From Rhizobium sp. BK196 (GTDB taxonomy: Bacteria; Pseudomonadota; Alphaproteobacteria; Rhizobiales; Rhizobiaceae), in the NCBI RefSeq assembly GCF_014193255.1, contig NZ_JACHZB010000005.1, positions 1 through 64,000 of the forward strand: DNA of 64,000 nt, given 5' to 3'. The notes under the pieces were generated by a model. That model saw only the letters and a program-made list of their open reading frames with translations, was not told the DNA's origin and did no database searches. Made by a program: the position numbers and the translations under genes. Positions 27,901-35,664 of this stretch are shown piece after piece (positions within the stretch are counted from its first letter, which is position 1; the number at the start of each line of letters is the position of its first letter).

Positions 27901-29147
27901 AGGTTTTTAACCCAGTTTGACAGGTTGATGCCGTGTTTGGAAAACCGCACCTGCACGGTGCGCCCCACCTGGCAGAAGTTCGCAAAATCCCCGTTCATGA
28001 AGGATGGATCGAGGCGGACCCGAATGCGGGCGTTACGCTGTGTCGATGGCGGCAGACTGGCTGCAAAGGAATCGGTTTCGACAGCCGCCGAGCTGCCTCT
28101 TACAGAAATGACCGTACCCTTGAAGACATCACTGCGGCCGAACAGGCGGACTTGCGCAGCAAGGTCCGGATAGATGTCGTCATAGTCGACCTCCGGAACA
28201 AGGATATCGACAAACAGTTCTCGACAGTCGAGGAGGCGCATCAGCTCGTTGTTAAGCACCACGTTCGAACCGTTGACGATACTCCTGCTCCAGACAACAC
28301 CGTCGAACGGTGCTATTGCGGTTGCGGATTCAAGGCTGCTGACGCGGTTTTTCTCTTCGAGCAACTGCTTTTGAGCTTCGGCAGCGCGCGTCTCATTTTC
28401 GGCTATGCGCGAGTTCAGGTCGTTGATGTGAATAATGACCTCGTCTTCGCGCTGACGTGAATAGGGCACATCATTCTGTCCGTCACCGAAGACAAAGATG
28501 CCCTGGCGGACAGCATCGAGCCGTTGTTGCAATTGATCGACAGTTAAGTTGCTGATTTCGACCTCGCCGCCGGTCGCAGCACCGGCGGCGCGCGCGACCT
28601 CAACCAGCTTCTGCGTAAGAATGCCTCTCGACTTGAGCTCCATCCGGCGGTTGAGGTCGACCTGCGCCACCAGGTCCTGAGCTTGCGACACCTCGACCTT
28701 CTTCCGCAGGATTTCGACTTCGCGTTCAAGATTGGCAATGGTGGTCTGCCTGTAGACTTCCAATCTGGCGGACAGCTCCTCGCGAAGCTGAGAGAGTTCC
28801 GCCCGTTCCTTTTTCAGCGCTGCGACGCGGTCGAGCGCCGTGTTGCGATCTGCTTCGAGCGAGGCGAGGATCGCGCGATTGACGCGCGTATTTTTGATCT
28901 CTGCGAGAGACTGTCCCCCTTTGACCGGGCTGCCCACCTTGAGGGGCTCTTCTGCAATCGTGCCGTCGATTGGTGCATTGACGAGAGCGAAACGTGCGTT
29001 GACCGTACCGTCAAGGCTCGTAAAGCCGGTGATCGCTGGCAATGCGACGACAGTAATGAGTGCCAGCAGCAGCAGACCGACAGTGATGCGTGTGATGCGA
29101 TGGTTCCAGATCATGTTGTCATCCGAAGGTACCGCTTCAGCAGCCAT
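27882..29147 (-). CDS. bgsB: HlyD-type membrane fusion protein (BgsB-like)
   Basis: This 421-residue protein has one N-terminal membrane helix (about residues 15-37), a biotinyl-lipoyl-like segment (NAPIDGTIAEEPLKVGSPVKGGQSLAEI), a long coiled coil (about 100-270) and a beta-barrel region with the second lipoyl half ATAIAPFDGVVWSRSIVNGSNV. This is the membrane-fusion architecture that links the inner membrane to the periplasm or outer membrane. It overlaps bgsA, as in the S. meliloti bgsBA operon, and would help export the glucan. The start at 29147 was chosen over an in-frame TTG at 29177. Confidence 0.78.
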   Translation of the reverse strand: MAAEAVPSDDNMIWNHRITRITVGLLLLALITVVALPAITGFTSLDGTVNARFALVNAPIDGTIAEEPLKVGSPVKGGQSLAEIKNTRVNRAILASLEADRNTALDRVAALKKERAELSQLREELSARLEVYRQTTIANLEREVEILRKKVEVSQAQDLVAQVDLNRRMELKSRGILTQKLVEVARAAGAATGGEVEISNLTVDQLQQRLDAVRQGIFVFGDGQNDVPYSRQREDEVIIHINDLNSRIAENETRAAEAQKQLLEEKNRVSSLESATAIAPFDGVVWSRSIVNGSNVVLNNELMRLLDCRELFVDILVPEVDYDDIYPDLAAQVRLFGRSDVFKGTVISVRGSSAAVETDSFAASLPPSTQRNARIRVRLDPSFMNGDFANFCQVGRTVQVRFSKHGINLSNWVKNLWFSIL

Positions 29148-29190
29148 TGGCCTATCGATCCGGCACAATGGATACAACTAAATCTTGCAT

Positions 29191-29219
29191 AATTTACCGC
29201 AACGGAAATCAATAGACAA
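29191..29219 (-). promoter_or_regulatory. Candidate sigma-70 promoter of bgsBA
   Basis: On the minus strand TTGTCT (29214-29219) and TAAATT (29191-29196) are separated by 17 bases, about 45 bases before the bgsB start. Good spacing and moderate hexamer match. Confidence 0.5.
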
Positions 29220-29372
29220 GTGATGGTCGTAAGCGCTCTGCTAACATATAGGCTCTGGAGGAAGCGCCGCAGCCATACCCGTCAGCGCGCCGACACAATC
29301 TCGCAGCGGTGCAGGGGCTATGCTCGAGCCATCTCCGACGTCTGCGGCAGATTGATCGGGAGAATATAAACA

Positions 29373-29840
29373 TCAATCCTCGTCGCGCAGATCCCGCAGC
29401 AACACGCCGATAATGCGCTCCATCGAATCGGCTGTTGCCATGCATTGCTCGATCGGCTCTGCCGACAGCGTGCGTTCGATAAGGCTCGTCTGGATGGCCA
29501 TGGCTTCCTCGGCGAGCTTGCGGCCCTCTTGTGTGAGATGCAGGCGCAGCACGCGCTTGTCGCGTTCGTCATCTCGCCGCACGATCAGGCCGCGCTTTTC
29601 CATCTGCGGCAAGAGCATGCTCATGTTGGAGCGGCCGACCAGCAGCTTGCGTGCCAGCTCCTGCTGCGAAATGCCTTCGAAGCGATAGAGGTTGACGAGA
29701 ATATCGAGATGCGGCGGCTTGATGTCGAGATCGGAAAGCGAGCGCGCCAGGGATTGCTGCATGAGCTGGCAGGCGCGAGCCACCGCGATCCAGCTGCGAA
29801 AACGCGGATGATCCCAGGGTAGGGATTGATTTTTGTTCAT
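29373..29840 (-). CDS. MarR-family transcriptional regulator
   Basis: This 155-residue winged-helix protein has the MarR core: LDILVNLYRFEGISQQELARKLLVGRSNMSMLLPQMEKRGLIVRRDDERDKRVLRLHLTQEGR, with the wing residues DERDKR near position 100. It is divergent from an alpha/beta-hydrolase gene 45 bases away, and a palindrome lies between the two. It probably represses itself and the hydrolase in response to a small phenolic or lipophilic ligand. It is on the same strand as bgsBA but 225 bases upstream, so a link to glucan synthesis is not shown. Confidence 0.88.
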   Translation of the reverse strand: MNKNQSLPWDHPRFRSWIAVARACQLMQQSLARSLSDLDIKPPHLDILVNLYRFEGISQQELARKLLVGRSNMSMLLPQMEKRGLIVRRDDERDKRVLRLHLTQEGRKLAEEAMAIQTSLIERTLSAEPIEQCMATADSMERIIGVLLRDLRDED

Positions 29841-29854
29841 CGTTGTACTTTATT

Positions 29855-29870
29855 GTTCAGTGTTGAACAT
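29855..29870. promoter_or_regulatory. Palindrome between MarR and hydrolase genes
   Basis: TGTTCA-N4-TGAACA within an AT-rich stretch (TTATTGTTCAGTGTTGAACA), in the 45-base gap between divergent starts. Probably the MarR operator. Confidence 0.6.
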
Positions 29871-29885
29871 TAACGGAATCCCATC

Positions 29886-30836
29886 ATGGCAAACTTTACG
29901 CTGAAGGTCACCCGCCTCGGATTTTCGCTCATGCAAGCCGTCTCCCCGCGTCTTGCCGGCGAAGCGGCCTTCCGGCTGTTTTGCCGAACGCCATCCGCCA
30001 GGCCGAAAGGTGAGAAGGCAAAGGCGACGCATGCGGCGGGTGATGCGAGGCTCGCGGGCTCAGAACGCTTCCTGCTGCCCGTCGAGGGTACGCGCGCTCA
30101 TGCTTACAGGCTGAACGGCGGGGCGCTCGGCCGGCGCAAGCGTTACCTCGTCACCCATGGCTGGGGATCCGGCATGGCCTATATGGCCGACCTCGTGACG
30201 ATGCTGGCAGACACCGGTGCGGAAGTGATCGCGCTCGATTTTCCCGGCCACGGCCGGGCCGGCGGGCGTTTCCTGCATATGGGGCTGGCGGTCAAAGCGA
30301 TTGCGGCGGCTGAAGCCCGCTTCGGCCACTTCGATGCCGTTATCGGCCATTCCTTCGGCGGCGCGGCGCTGATGGTTTCTGCCTCCGCCATGCTGCCGGA
30401 TGTGAAGCCCGTCTCGGCCGAGCGTATGGTGCTGATCGGCTCGCCGAGTGAAATGCAATGGCTGTTTACCGATTTCGGCCGAATGCTGCGGCTGAAACCG
30501 GCCGCACAGGCCGCGCTCGAGGATGTCGTGGAGCGCGTCACCGGCCGGAGACTGGAGGCGTTCGATGCGGGAAAGACTGCCGCAGCCATCGGCAAGCCGG
30601 TGCTGGTCATCCATGCCGAGGACGACAAGGAAGTCAGTGCCGACCACGCGCGGCGTTATGCGGCTTCCGGCGATCATGTGCGCCTGTCCTGGGCAAATGG
30701 GTTCGGCCACCGGCGCATCATCTCGGCAGAGCCGGTGCTGAGCGAGATCGCGGCTTTCCTCGCAGAGGAAGACATCAAAAAAGATGCTGAGATCATTCCG
30801 ATTTTTGAGCTTCCGGCGCGTCGCGCATCGGTGTAG
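29886..30836 (+). CDS. Alpha/beta-hydrolase family protein
   Basis: This 316-residue protein has the alpha/beta-hydrolase fold: VTHGWGSGMAYM (oxyanion region) near residue 88, the nucleophile elbow GHSFGGAAL near 154 (Ser157), an acid in VIHAEDDKEV near 242 and the catalytic His in NGFGHRRI near 276. The substrate is unknown; similar rhizobial proteins are annotated as hydrolases or lysophospholipases. It has no clear signal peptide. It is divergently paired with a MarR regulator. Confidence 0.85.
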   Translation: MANFTLKVTRLGFSLMQAVSPRLAGEAAFRLFCRTPSARPKGEKAKATHAAGDARLAGSERFLLPVEGTRAHAYRLNGGALGRRKRYLVTHGWGSGMAYMADLVTMLADTGAEVIALDFPGHGRAGGRFLHMGLAVKAIAAAEARFGHFDAVIGHSFGGAALMVSASAMLPDVKPVSAERMVLIGSPSEMQWLFTDFGRMLRLKPAAQAALEDVVERVTGRRLEAFDAGKTAAAIGKPVLVIHAEDDKEVSADHARRYAASGDHVRLSWANGFGHRRIISAEPVLSEIAAFLAEEDIKKDAEIIPIFELPARRASV

Positions 30837-30879
30837 CGTCCGCCCGGCCGCAGGTCAGACGGCCGGCACCACAGCATCG

Positions 30880-30974
30880 GCGCGAAATCCGAGTCGATTT
30901 TCGGACAGCCTGATGCGCAGATTCAAAGAGGTTAGAGCGTCCTTTGTGCGTCCGAACGGACGCACGGCGCTCTC
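30880..30974. repeat. Palindromic intergenic element, copy 2
   Basis: Second copy of the element at 875-966. Here the 3' palindrome is intact: an outer 6-bp stem (30934-30939 with 30968-30973) and an inner 9-bp stem (30946-30954 with 30957-30965, 2-base loop), while the 5' palindrome is degenerate. It ends 14 bases before the next start codon and so should fold in that gene's 5' leader. Confidence 0.7.
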
Positions 30975-30987
30975 GGGCGGGATACGG

Positions 30988-31599
30988 ATGAAAATCATCA
31001 GCAATATCGAAGAGCTCAACGCAATCTATGGCGCGGGCCTGTCGCAGGCCTCCGTCGACAAGGTAACGAAGGCGCTGACGCCGCTCTATCGCGGAATGAT
31101 CGAGAGGTCGCCCTTCGTGGCGCTTGCGACCGTCGGCCCGGAAGGTCTCGACTGCTCGCCGCGCGGCGATCTCGGTGGCGTGGTGCGCATCATTGACGAT
31201 ACGACGCTGCATCTTCCCGACTGGCGCGGCAACAACCGCGTCGATTCGCTTTCCAACATCGTGCGCGATCCACGCCTTTCGCTGATGTTCCTCATCCCCG
31301 GCTCCAACACGGTGATGCGCATCAACGGCCGCGGCGTCGTTTCCAATGACGAGGCGCTGCTTGAGAGCTTCGAGATGGACGGCAAGCATCCGCGCACTGT
31401 CGTCGTCATCAGCATCGTCGAAGTCTATTTTCAATGCGCCCGTGCGGTGATGCGCGCCGAACTCTGGAACGCCGACCACTTCGTCGATCCCGCAAACCTG
31501 CCGACGCCCGGACAGATGCTGAAGGATGCAGTCGGTGATTTCGACCACGAGACCTATGACCGCGAATGGCCGGCGCGCGCCGCCAAGACGATGTGGTGA
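30988..31599 (+). CDS. Pyridoxamine 5'-phosphate oxidase-family flavoprotein
   Basis: This 203-residue protein has the split-barrel FMN-binding fold: SPFVALATVGPEGLDCSPRGDLGGVVRIIDDTTLHLPDWRGNNRVDSLSNIVRDPRLSLMFLIPG. This matches the MSMEG_1061-like branch of the PNPOx family, which reduces or oxidises flavin- or F420-linked small molecules. It does not carry the residues of true PdxH, so a role in vitamin B6 synthesis is not claimed. The start at 30988 gives the family N-terminus; the longer open frame from 30784 runs through the repeat element. Confidence 0.8.
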   Translation: MKIISNIEELNAIYGAGLSQASVDKVTKALTPLYRGMIERSPFVALATVGPEGLDCSPRGDLGGVVRIIDDTTLHLPDWRGNNRVDSLSNIVRDPRLSLMFLIPGSNTVMRINGRGVVSNDEALLESFEMDGKHPRTVVVISIVEVYFQCARAVMRAELWNADHFVDPANLPTPGQMLKDAVGDFDHETYDREWPARAAKTMW

Positions 31600-31668
31600 G
31601 GTGAGGGTGTGACCCTGTAGTGATGCCTCACCATCCCTCATCTGTGTTGGGAATGGCTCACGGCCCAA

Positions 31669-33243
31669 TCAGCCGCTCAGTTCGTCAGCTTGACCCGGCA
31701 CTCTCCTCGGAAAGAGCACCGTGTCCGAGGCCGTTCTGACCCCGTCGACGACAAGCGGGGCGCTGTAAACATCAGGCACCTCAACCCCAAGCCTGCTATG
31801 CAACGCCGCAGCCGATCGCGGCAGGAAGGGCAGAAGGCACCGCGCAATCACCGCCAGCCCGTACACCTGCTCTGCAAGGCAGGCACCGAGACGCTCACCC
31901 GTCTCCTTCCTCTCCGTGGGCGTCAGGTCACCCAATAGGGCCTTGGCGTCCGCCCATGGCGCGCGTTTGGCAAAACGCCGGTTCGCCTCTCCAACAAGAG
32001 CGAAGATATCAGCGAGGCCGACATGCAGCTCATAAGCATCGAAGGCCTGAGTCACTTTCGCAGGAAGCCGCGCCGCCTCTTCCGTGAAATCACTCTCCTG
32101 CAGTGGCGGAACGACCCCGCCGAAGGCCGACGAGACAAGTGCCAGCACCCGGTTGGCGAGGTTGCCGAGCTGGCCGCCGAGCTCTCCTGTCCAGGCAGCT
32201 TCCAGACGCTCGGCCGAGAAATCCCCATCCTCTCCCGAGCGGACATGCCGGAGCAGGTAATAGCGCAGCGCATCCGGCGTGCCGTAAGCCTTGATGATGT
32301 CATCAGGATCGATGCCGTTTCCAGCCGATTTGCCGATCTTCCGGCCATCGACGGTGACATAGCCGTGTACAGTGATCGACGACGGCGGCGGCAGACCCGC
32401 TGAAAGCAGAATGGCCGGCCAATAGATGGCGTGGAACTTGGAAATCCCCTTGCCGACGACGTGAGTGCGCTCACCGCTGGTGGTCCAGTAGCGGTCGAAG
32501 AGTTCGTGATCGGTGCCGTAGCCGAGTCCCGTCAGGTAGTTCGCCAACGCATCGAACCAGACATAGACGACTTCATCACCATCAGGCACGGGAACACCCC
32601 AGCCGCGCGCCCGTTCAGCGCTGCGCGAGACGCTGATGTCGTCGAGGCCGCGCCTGACGAGTGCGAGCACCTCGTTGCGCCGGTGGGGCGGCACGATCTT
32701 CAGCTCGTTGGTTTCGATGAGGTGCAGCAGCCGGTTGCCGTGGCGTGAGAGGCGGAAGAACCAGTTTTCCTCCCTGACGAGTTCGAGGGGCACACGGTGT
32801 TCCGGGCAGCAGCCGTCAACGAGGTCCGACGCCTCGTAAAACTGCTCGCAGCCGACGCAATAGAGGCCCTCATAGGCCTTGCGATAGAGGTCGCCATTGT
32901 CGGCGCAGGCGTTCCACAAGGCATGCACGCAAGCGACATGCCGCGGGTCGCGCGAGGTGCGCACGAATTCATCGTTGGAAATATCGAGGCGCGTCCCGAG
33001 CCGTTCGAACCTGTCGGCATTGGCGTTCACGAAATCCGCTACGGGCACGCTCGCAGCTTCCGCCGAGCGAACATTCTTCAAGCTGTTGTCATCGGTGCCG
33101 CACTGAAAACGGACGTTGCGGCCAAGCAGGCGGAAATGGCGCGCATAGGCGTCGCCCTGCACGAGTTCAAGCGCAAAACCCACATGCGGGGCGGCGTTCA
33201 CATAGGGGATGGAGGTGGTGATATAGGTATCGGGCTCGTTCAT
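31669..33243 (-). CDS. metG: Methionyl-tRNA synthetase paralog with altered signature motifs
   Basis: This 524-residue class I synthetase has ITTSIPYVNAAPHVGFALELVQGDAYA at the N-terminus (HVGF at residues 20-23 in place of HIGH), a Zn knuckle with CVGC and CCPEH near 128-150, DEVVYVWFDALANYLTGLGY, and KIGKSAGNGIDP near 301 in place of KMSKS. An anticodon-binding helical domain follows. It charges tRNA-Met, but the signature changes suggest a non-housekeeping paralog. AAGGAT precedes the ATG at 33243. A Met-codon leader peptide and terminator lie in the 5' leader, pointing to induction when charged Met-tRNA is scarce. Confidence 0.88.
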   Translation of the reverse strand: MNEPDTYITTSIPYVNAAPHVGFALELVQGDAYARHFRLLGRNVRFQCGTDDNSLKNVRSAEAASVPVADFVNANADRFERLGTRLDISNDEFVRTSRDPRHVACVHALWNACADNGDLYRKAYEGLYCVGCEQFYEASDLVDGCCPEHRVPLELVREENWFFRLSRHGNRLLHLIETNELKIVPPHRRNEVLALVRRGLDDISVSRSAERARGWGVPVPDGDEVVYVWFDALANYLTGLGYGTDHELFDRYWTTSGERTHVVGKGISKFHAIYWPAILLSAGLPPPSSITVHGYVTVDGRKIGKSAGNGIDPDDIIKAYGTPDALRYYLLRHVRSGEDGDFSAERLEAAWTGELGGQLGNLANRVLALVSSAFGGVVPPLQESDFTEEAARLPAKVTQAFDAYELHVGLADIFALVGEANRRFAKRAPWADAKALLGDLTPTERKETGERLGACLAEQVYGLAVIARCLLPFLPRSAAALHSRLGVEVPDVYSAPLVVDGVRTASDTVLFPRRVPGQADELSG

Positions 33244-33292
33244 CGGTTGATCCTTCCGAAGGCTGTTCGCCCGCGAGACGGATCGACCCATG

Positions 33293-33315
33293 AAAAGACC
33301 GCCTCGAGGGCGGTC
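33293..33315 (-). terminator. Attenuator terminator in methionyl-tRNA synthetase leader
   Basis: On the minus strand: seven-base stem GACCGCC/GGCGGTC (33297-33315) with a CTCGA loop and TTTTC after it. It lies between the leader peptide and the synthetase start, 50 bases upstream of the ATG, so it would stop transcription before the gene unless an alternative structure forms. Confidence 0.85.
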
Positions 33316-33349
33316 ACTGGTGCATTATGGACGCACGAAACCCGCCACG

Positions 33350-33400
33350 CTATGAGCGCGGCATCATCATCGCGACGGTGTTGATCACGGTCCTGTCCAT
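33350..33400 (-). CDS. Met-rich leader peptide of methionyl-tRNA synthetase attenuator
   Basis: This is a 16-codon frame, MDRTVINTVAMMMPRS, with three consecutive ATG codons at 33362-33370. The bases right after the Met run (CCGCGC) can pair with GCGTGG just past the stop. The segment containing GGCGG after the stop can instead pair with the 5' arm of the terminator (CCGCC). Ribosome stalling at the Met codons would block the first pairing, favour the second, and so prevent termination. The predicted transcript begins at or next to this ATG, so the leader is probably translated from a leaderless mRNA, as with trpL in rhizobia. Confidence 0.75.
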   Translation of the reverse strand: MDRTVINTVAMMMPRS

Positions 33401-33406
33401 GCAGAG

Positions 33407-33435
33407 CTCATATCACCGGTAACGGCTGGCGACAA
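33407..33435 (-). promoter_or_regulatory. Promoter of the methionyl-tRNA synthetase leader
   Basis: On the minus strand TTGTCG (33430-33435), 17 bases, TATGAG (33407-33412), then 6 bases to the leader ATG at 33400. The spacing places the start point on the A of that ATG. Confidence 0.75.
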
Positions 33436-33505
33436 GCAGGCTGCATTCGGCCCTATATCGGCTATGTTGCGTGATGCATGTGCCGGTGCGGAGGAGGCAA
33501 GGGCG

Positions 33506-33898
33506 ATGGACACTATCAGAACAGGCGGCTGTGCCTGTGGCGCAGTCCGATACGAAGTCGAAGGCGAGCCGTATCAATCAGGGCTCTGCCACTGCACCAA
33601 GTGCCGGAAGCTCACCGGCTCGATCTTCTCGGCGACAGCCAACTGGCGGCGCTCGAAGTTCAAGATGGATGGCGAGATCAACACCTACAACAAGCGATCC
33701 TTCTGCCCGATCTGCGGCTCGCGGCTGTTCTTCATGTTCGACGACGGCGTGGAAGTCTTTGTCGGAACCCTGGATACGGCACCTGATAATATCAGGCCCA
33801 TGGTCGAGGTATGGACTGTCAGACGCGAGCCCTGGCTGCCCGCTATCCCGGGTGTCCGGCTCTACGACGAGAATGAGCCCGCTTCGTCCAGTCAGTAA
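33506..33898 (+). CDS. GFA-family (glutathione-dependent formaldehyde-activating-like) protein
   Basis: This 130-residue zinc protein has GGCACGAVRYEVEGEP, then CHCTKCRKLTGSIFSA and FCPICGSRLFFMF, the Cys clusters of the GFA/CENP-V domain. Gfa binds two Zn ions and has been linked to S-hydroxymethylglutathione formation; most family members have unproven functions. GAGGAGG precedes the ATG at 33506. It is divergent from the methionyl-tRNA synthetase leader. A second GFA protein lies at 36506. Confidence 0.85.
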   Translation: MDTIRTGGCACGAVRYEVEGEPYQSGLCHCTKCRKLTGSIFSATANWRRSKFKMDGEINTYNKRSFCPICGSRLFFMFDDGVEVFVGTLDTAPDNIRPMVEVWTVRREPWLPAIPGVRLYDENEPASSSQ

Positions 33899-34032
33899 GC
33901 TGGGCCAGTCGTCATCAGGCGGTCAGTTTAAAGGGAGCGATCGTCGAGAAAGCCTGAAACCCTCGTCGCGGGCGGATCGTCTGCCGTCGCCGGCCACCGC
34001 CAATCGCGCGATGGCTCGTATCTTCCGCCTGA

Positions 34033-34431
34033 TTACTTCACCGGTACAACGAGCGGCGAACCCTTGGTGACGATATAGGTGGCGAGTTCCGAGGCCTTGC
34101 CATCTCCGACATTCCGCGCCGAATGGGCAACGCCCGTGGGGATGAACAGCGACTGGCCGGCCTTGAGCGTCACAGGCTTTCGGCCATCCAGCTGATATTC
34201 CAGTGTGCCTTCGATGACATGGGCGATCTCTTCGCCCGGATGGTGATGCTTGGGCGCAAAGGCGCCGGGGCCGAAATCAACGCGGACCTGTGAGGCCTCG
34301 TGACCGGGCACGTCGATGTCGTTCTTGACGAGGTCGGTGCGCCGGATGGGCTGGTCGGCATAAACCGACGTCAGGCCCGTTCCGCCGGCGATGATGAGAG
34401 CGCCTGCTGCCATGATCATGGTGGTCTTCAT
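34033..34431 (-). CDS. Exported cupin-domain protein
   Basis: This 132-residue protein has an N-terminal signal (MKTTMIMAAGALIIAGGTGLTSVYA) and one cupin barrel. The metal ligands are visible as HHHPGEE near residue 62 (motif 1) and FIPTGVAHSARN near 95 (motif 2). It is a periplasmic single-domain cupin, often annotated as a cupin with a quercetinase-like fold, of unknown substrate. GAGGGAAAG precedes the ATG. The 134 bases between it and the GFA gene hold nothing I can identify. Confidence 0.83.
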   Translation of the reverse strand: MKTTMIMAAGALIIAGGTGLTSVYADQPIRRTDLVKNDIDVPGHEASQVRVDFGPGAFAPKHHHPGEEIAHVIEGTLEYQLDGRKPVTLKAGQSLFIPTGVAHSARNVGDGKASELATYIVTKGSPLVVPVK

Positions 34432-34556
34432 CTAACTATCTTTCCCTCAGACTGGTGAACCCGTAACAGGGCGACGGGCCTATCTGAACAGAGGGATGAA
34501 TAGGAAATGTTTCAGCAGACGGGGTTTTTTGTATCGCCGTGTATCTACGAGACTCG

Positions 34557-35414
34557 TCAGTGTTTTGCCAAAAGCGCTTCGAGATGCTTATCCAGCGTCG
34601 TCCCGCCCCGATGGGGACGGCCGGACATTTCGAAACCGGTGTCGATGGTGACTTCAGTCATCTTCGCATAGCAACGGGCGGCTGCCCATGAAAAGCCAAG
34701 CCCGAGATAATATTCCTCGAATTTCTCGCGGGGGATCGTCTCTATCGTGACGGGACGGCCGAGAAGCGATGAAAACGCGTTGGCGACATCGGCGAAGGAA
34801 TAGCGCTCGGGACCTTCGACATAGTCTATCCCGATATCGTCAACCGGGCTTTTGAGGCGAGCGACGGCTGCCTCTCCGAGATCCCTTGGCGAAACCATCG
34901 GCATCTTCAGATCAGCGGGGAAGGGCGTGAGCAGGCGCCCGGTCTCCCTCACAGACTGCAGAAGCATGTCGAGATTGGTGAAGTAATATGCGCCGCGGTT
35001 GACGGCGGTCGGAATGCCGCTTGCCTTCACGAGGCGTTCGAATTCATACAGCACAGAGAGATCGCCGATGCCGGCGCCATCAAGCGCTTAGGTCGATGCC
35101 ACGACGAGTTTCTCAAGCCCGGACCCGTCGAGCGCTGCGGCAATACTCCTGGCGGTCTTCATTTCTTCGGCATTCGTGTCGCCTTTGATATCCCCCGGCG
35201 GATTCAGCAGAAAGGCGCGGCGCCCTTTTTGCAGGATGGAGCGAAGCTGCCCGGTGTCGGCCACATCGGCAATGACGGGTTCAACGCCGCCATGCTTTAT
35301 GGCGGCGGCCTTTTGCGCACTGTGAACGACGGCGATGACTTTCTCGCTCGACGCCTGCAAGGCGTCGATGACGACTGAGCCTATATGTCCGGATGCGCCA
35401 AGGATGACATACAT
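34557..35414 (-). pseudogene. NmrA/SDR-family NAD(P)-binding protein, interrupted by TAA
   Basis: The reading frame from the ATG at 35414 (MYVILGASGHIGSVVIDAL, Rossmann GxxGxxG) continues in the same frame to 34557 as an NmrA-like protein of about 285 codons, except for one TAA at 35088-35090. Both sides of the stop read as good family sequence (LEKLVVAST, then ALDGAGIGDLSVLYEFERLVKASGIPTAVNRGAYYF). In related proteins this site is usually Tyr, so a single TAT/TAC to TAA change would explain it. The C-terminal half could be re-initiated at 35054, but it would lack the cofactor site. An intact relative lies at 39600-40478. Confidence 0.8.
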
Positions 35415-35628
35415 GGGGTGAATCTCGCAGATGCTCGCCTGTATAACTGCGCCTACCGGTTCGAGGTTCCGTCCACTGATATCGCCAGGCACCGGCAACA
35501 GCACGGGTGAGGGCAGGTATGTTCGGCGATGCCTGTGTGGAGGTCCGTTCGCCCCTTACCGATACCAGATCGTAAGGCGTCATGCGGGTTGCATTACCCG
35601 TCTTTGATTGCGCTCAGATGCAATAGTG

Positions 35629-35657
35629 TTGACTAATTGATTAGTATCTGCTATTGG
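35629..35657 (+). promoter_or_regulatory. ArsR promoter with embedded operator
   Basis: TTGACT (35629-35634), 17 bases, TATTGG (35652-35657), then 7 bases to the ATG at 35665. This suggests a leaderless or near-leaderless transcript. The spacer contains the palindrome ACTAAT-TG-ATTAGT (35632-35645), well placed for autorepression by the ArsR product. Confidence 0.68.
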
Positions 35658-35664
35658 ATTTTTC

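Noticed and set aside
33244..33406. T-box or SAM riboswitch as the controller of the methionyl-tRNA synthetase
   Set aside because: The leader is too short, lacks T-box and SAM-II conserved cores, and is fully explained by a leader peptide with a terminator.
35088..35090. Possible recoding of the in-frame stop in the NmrA-like gene
   Set aside because: The codon is TAA, not TGA, so selenocysteine insertion does not apply, and no programmed read-through context is visible.
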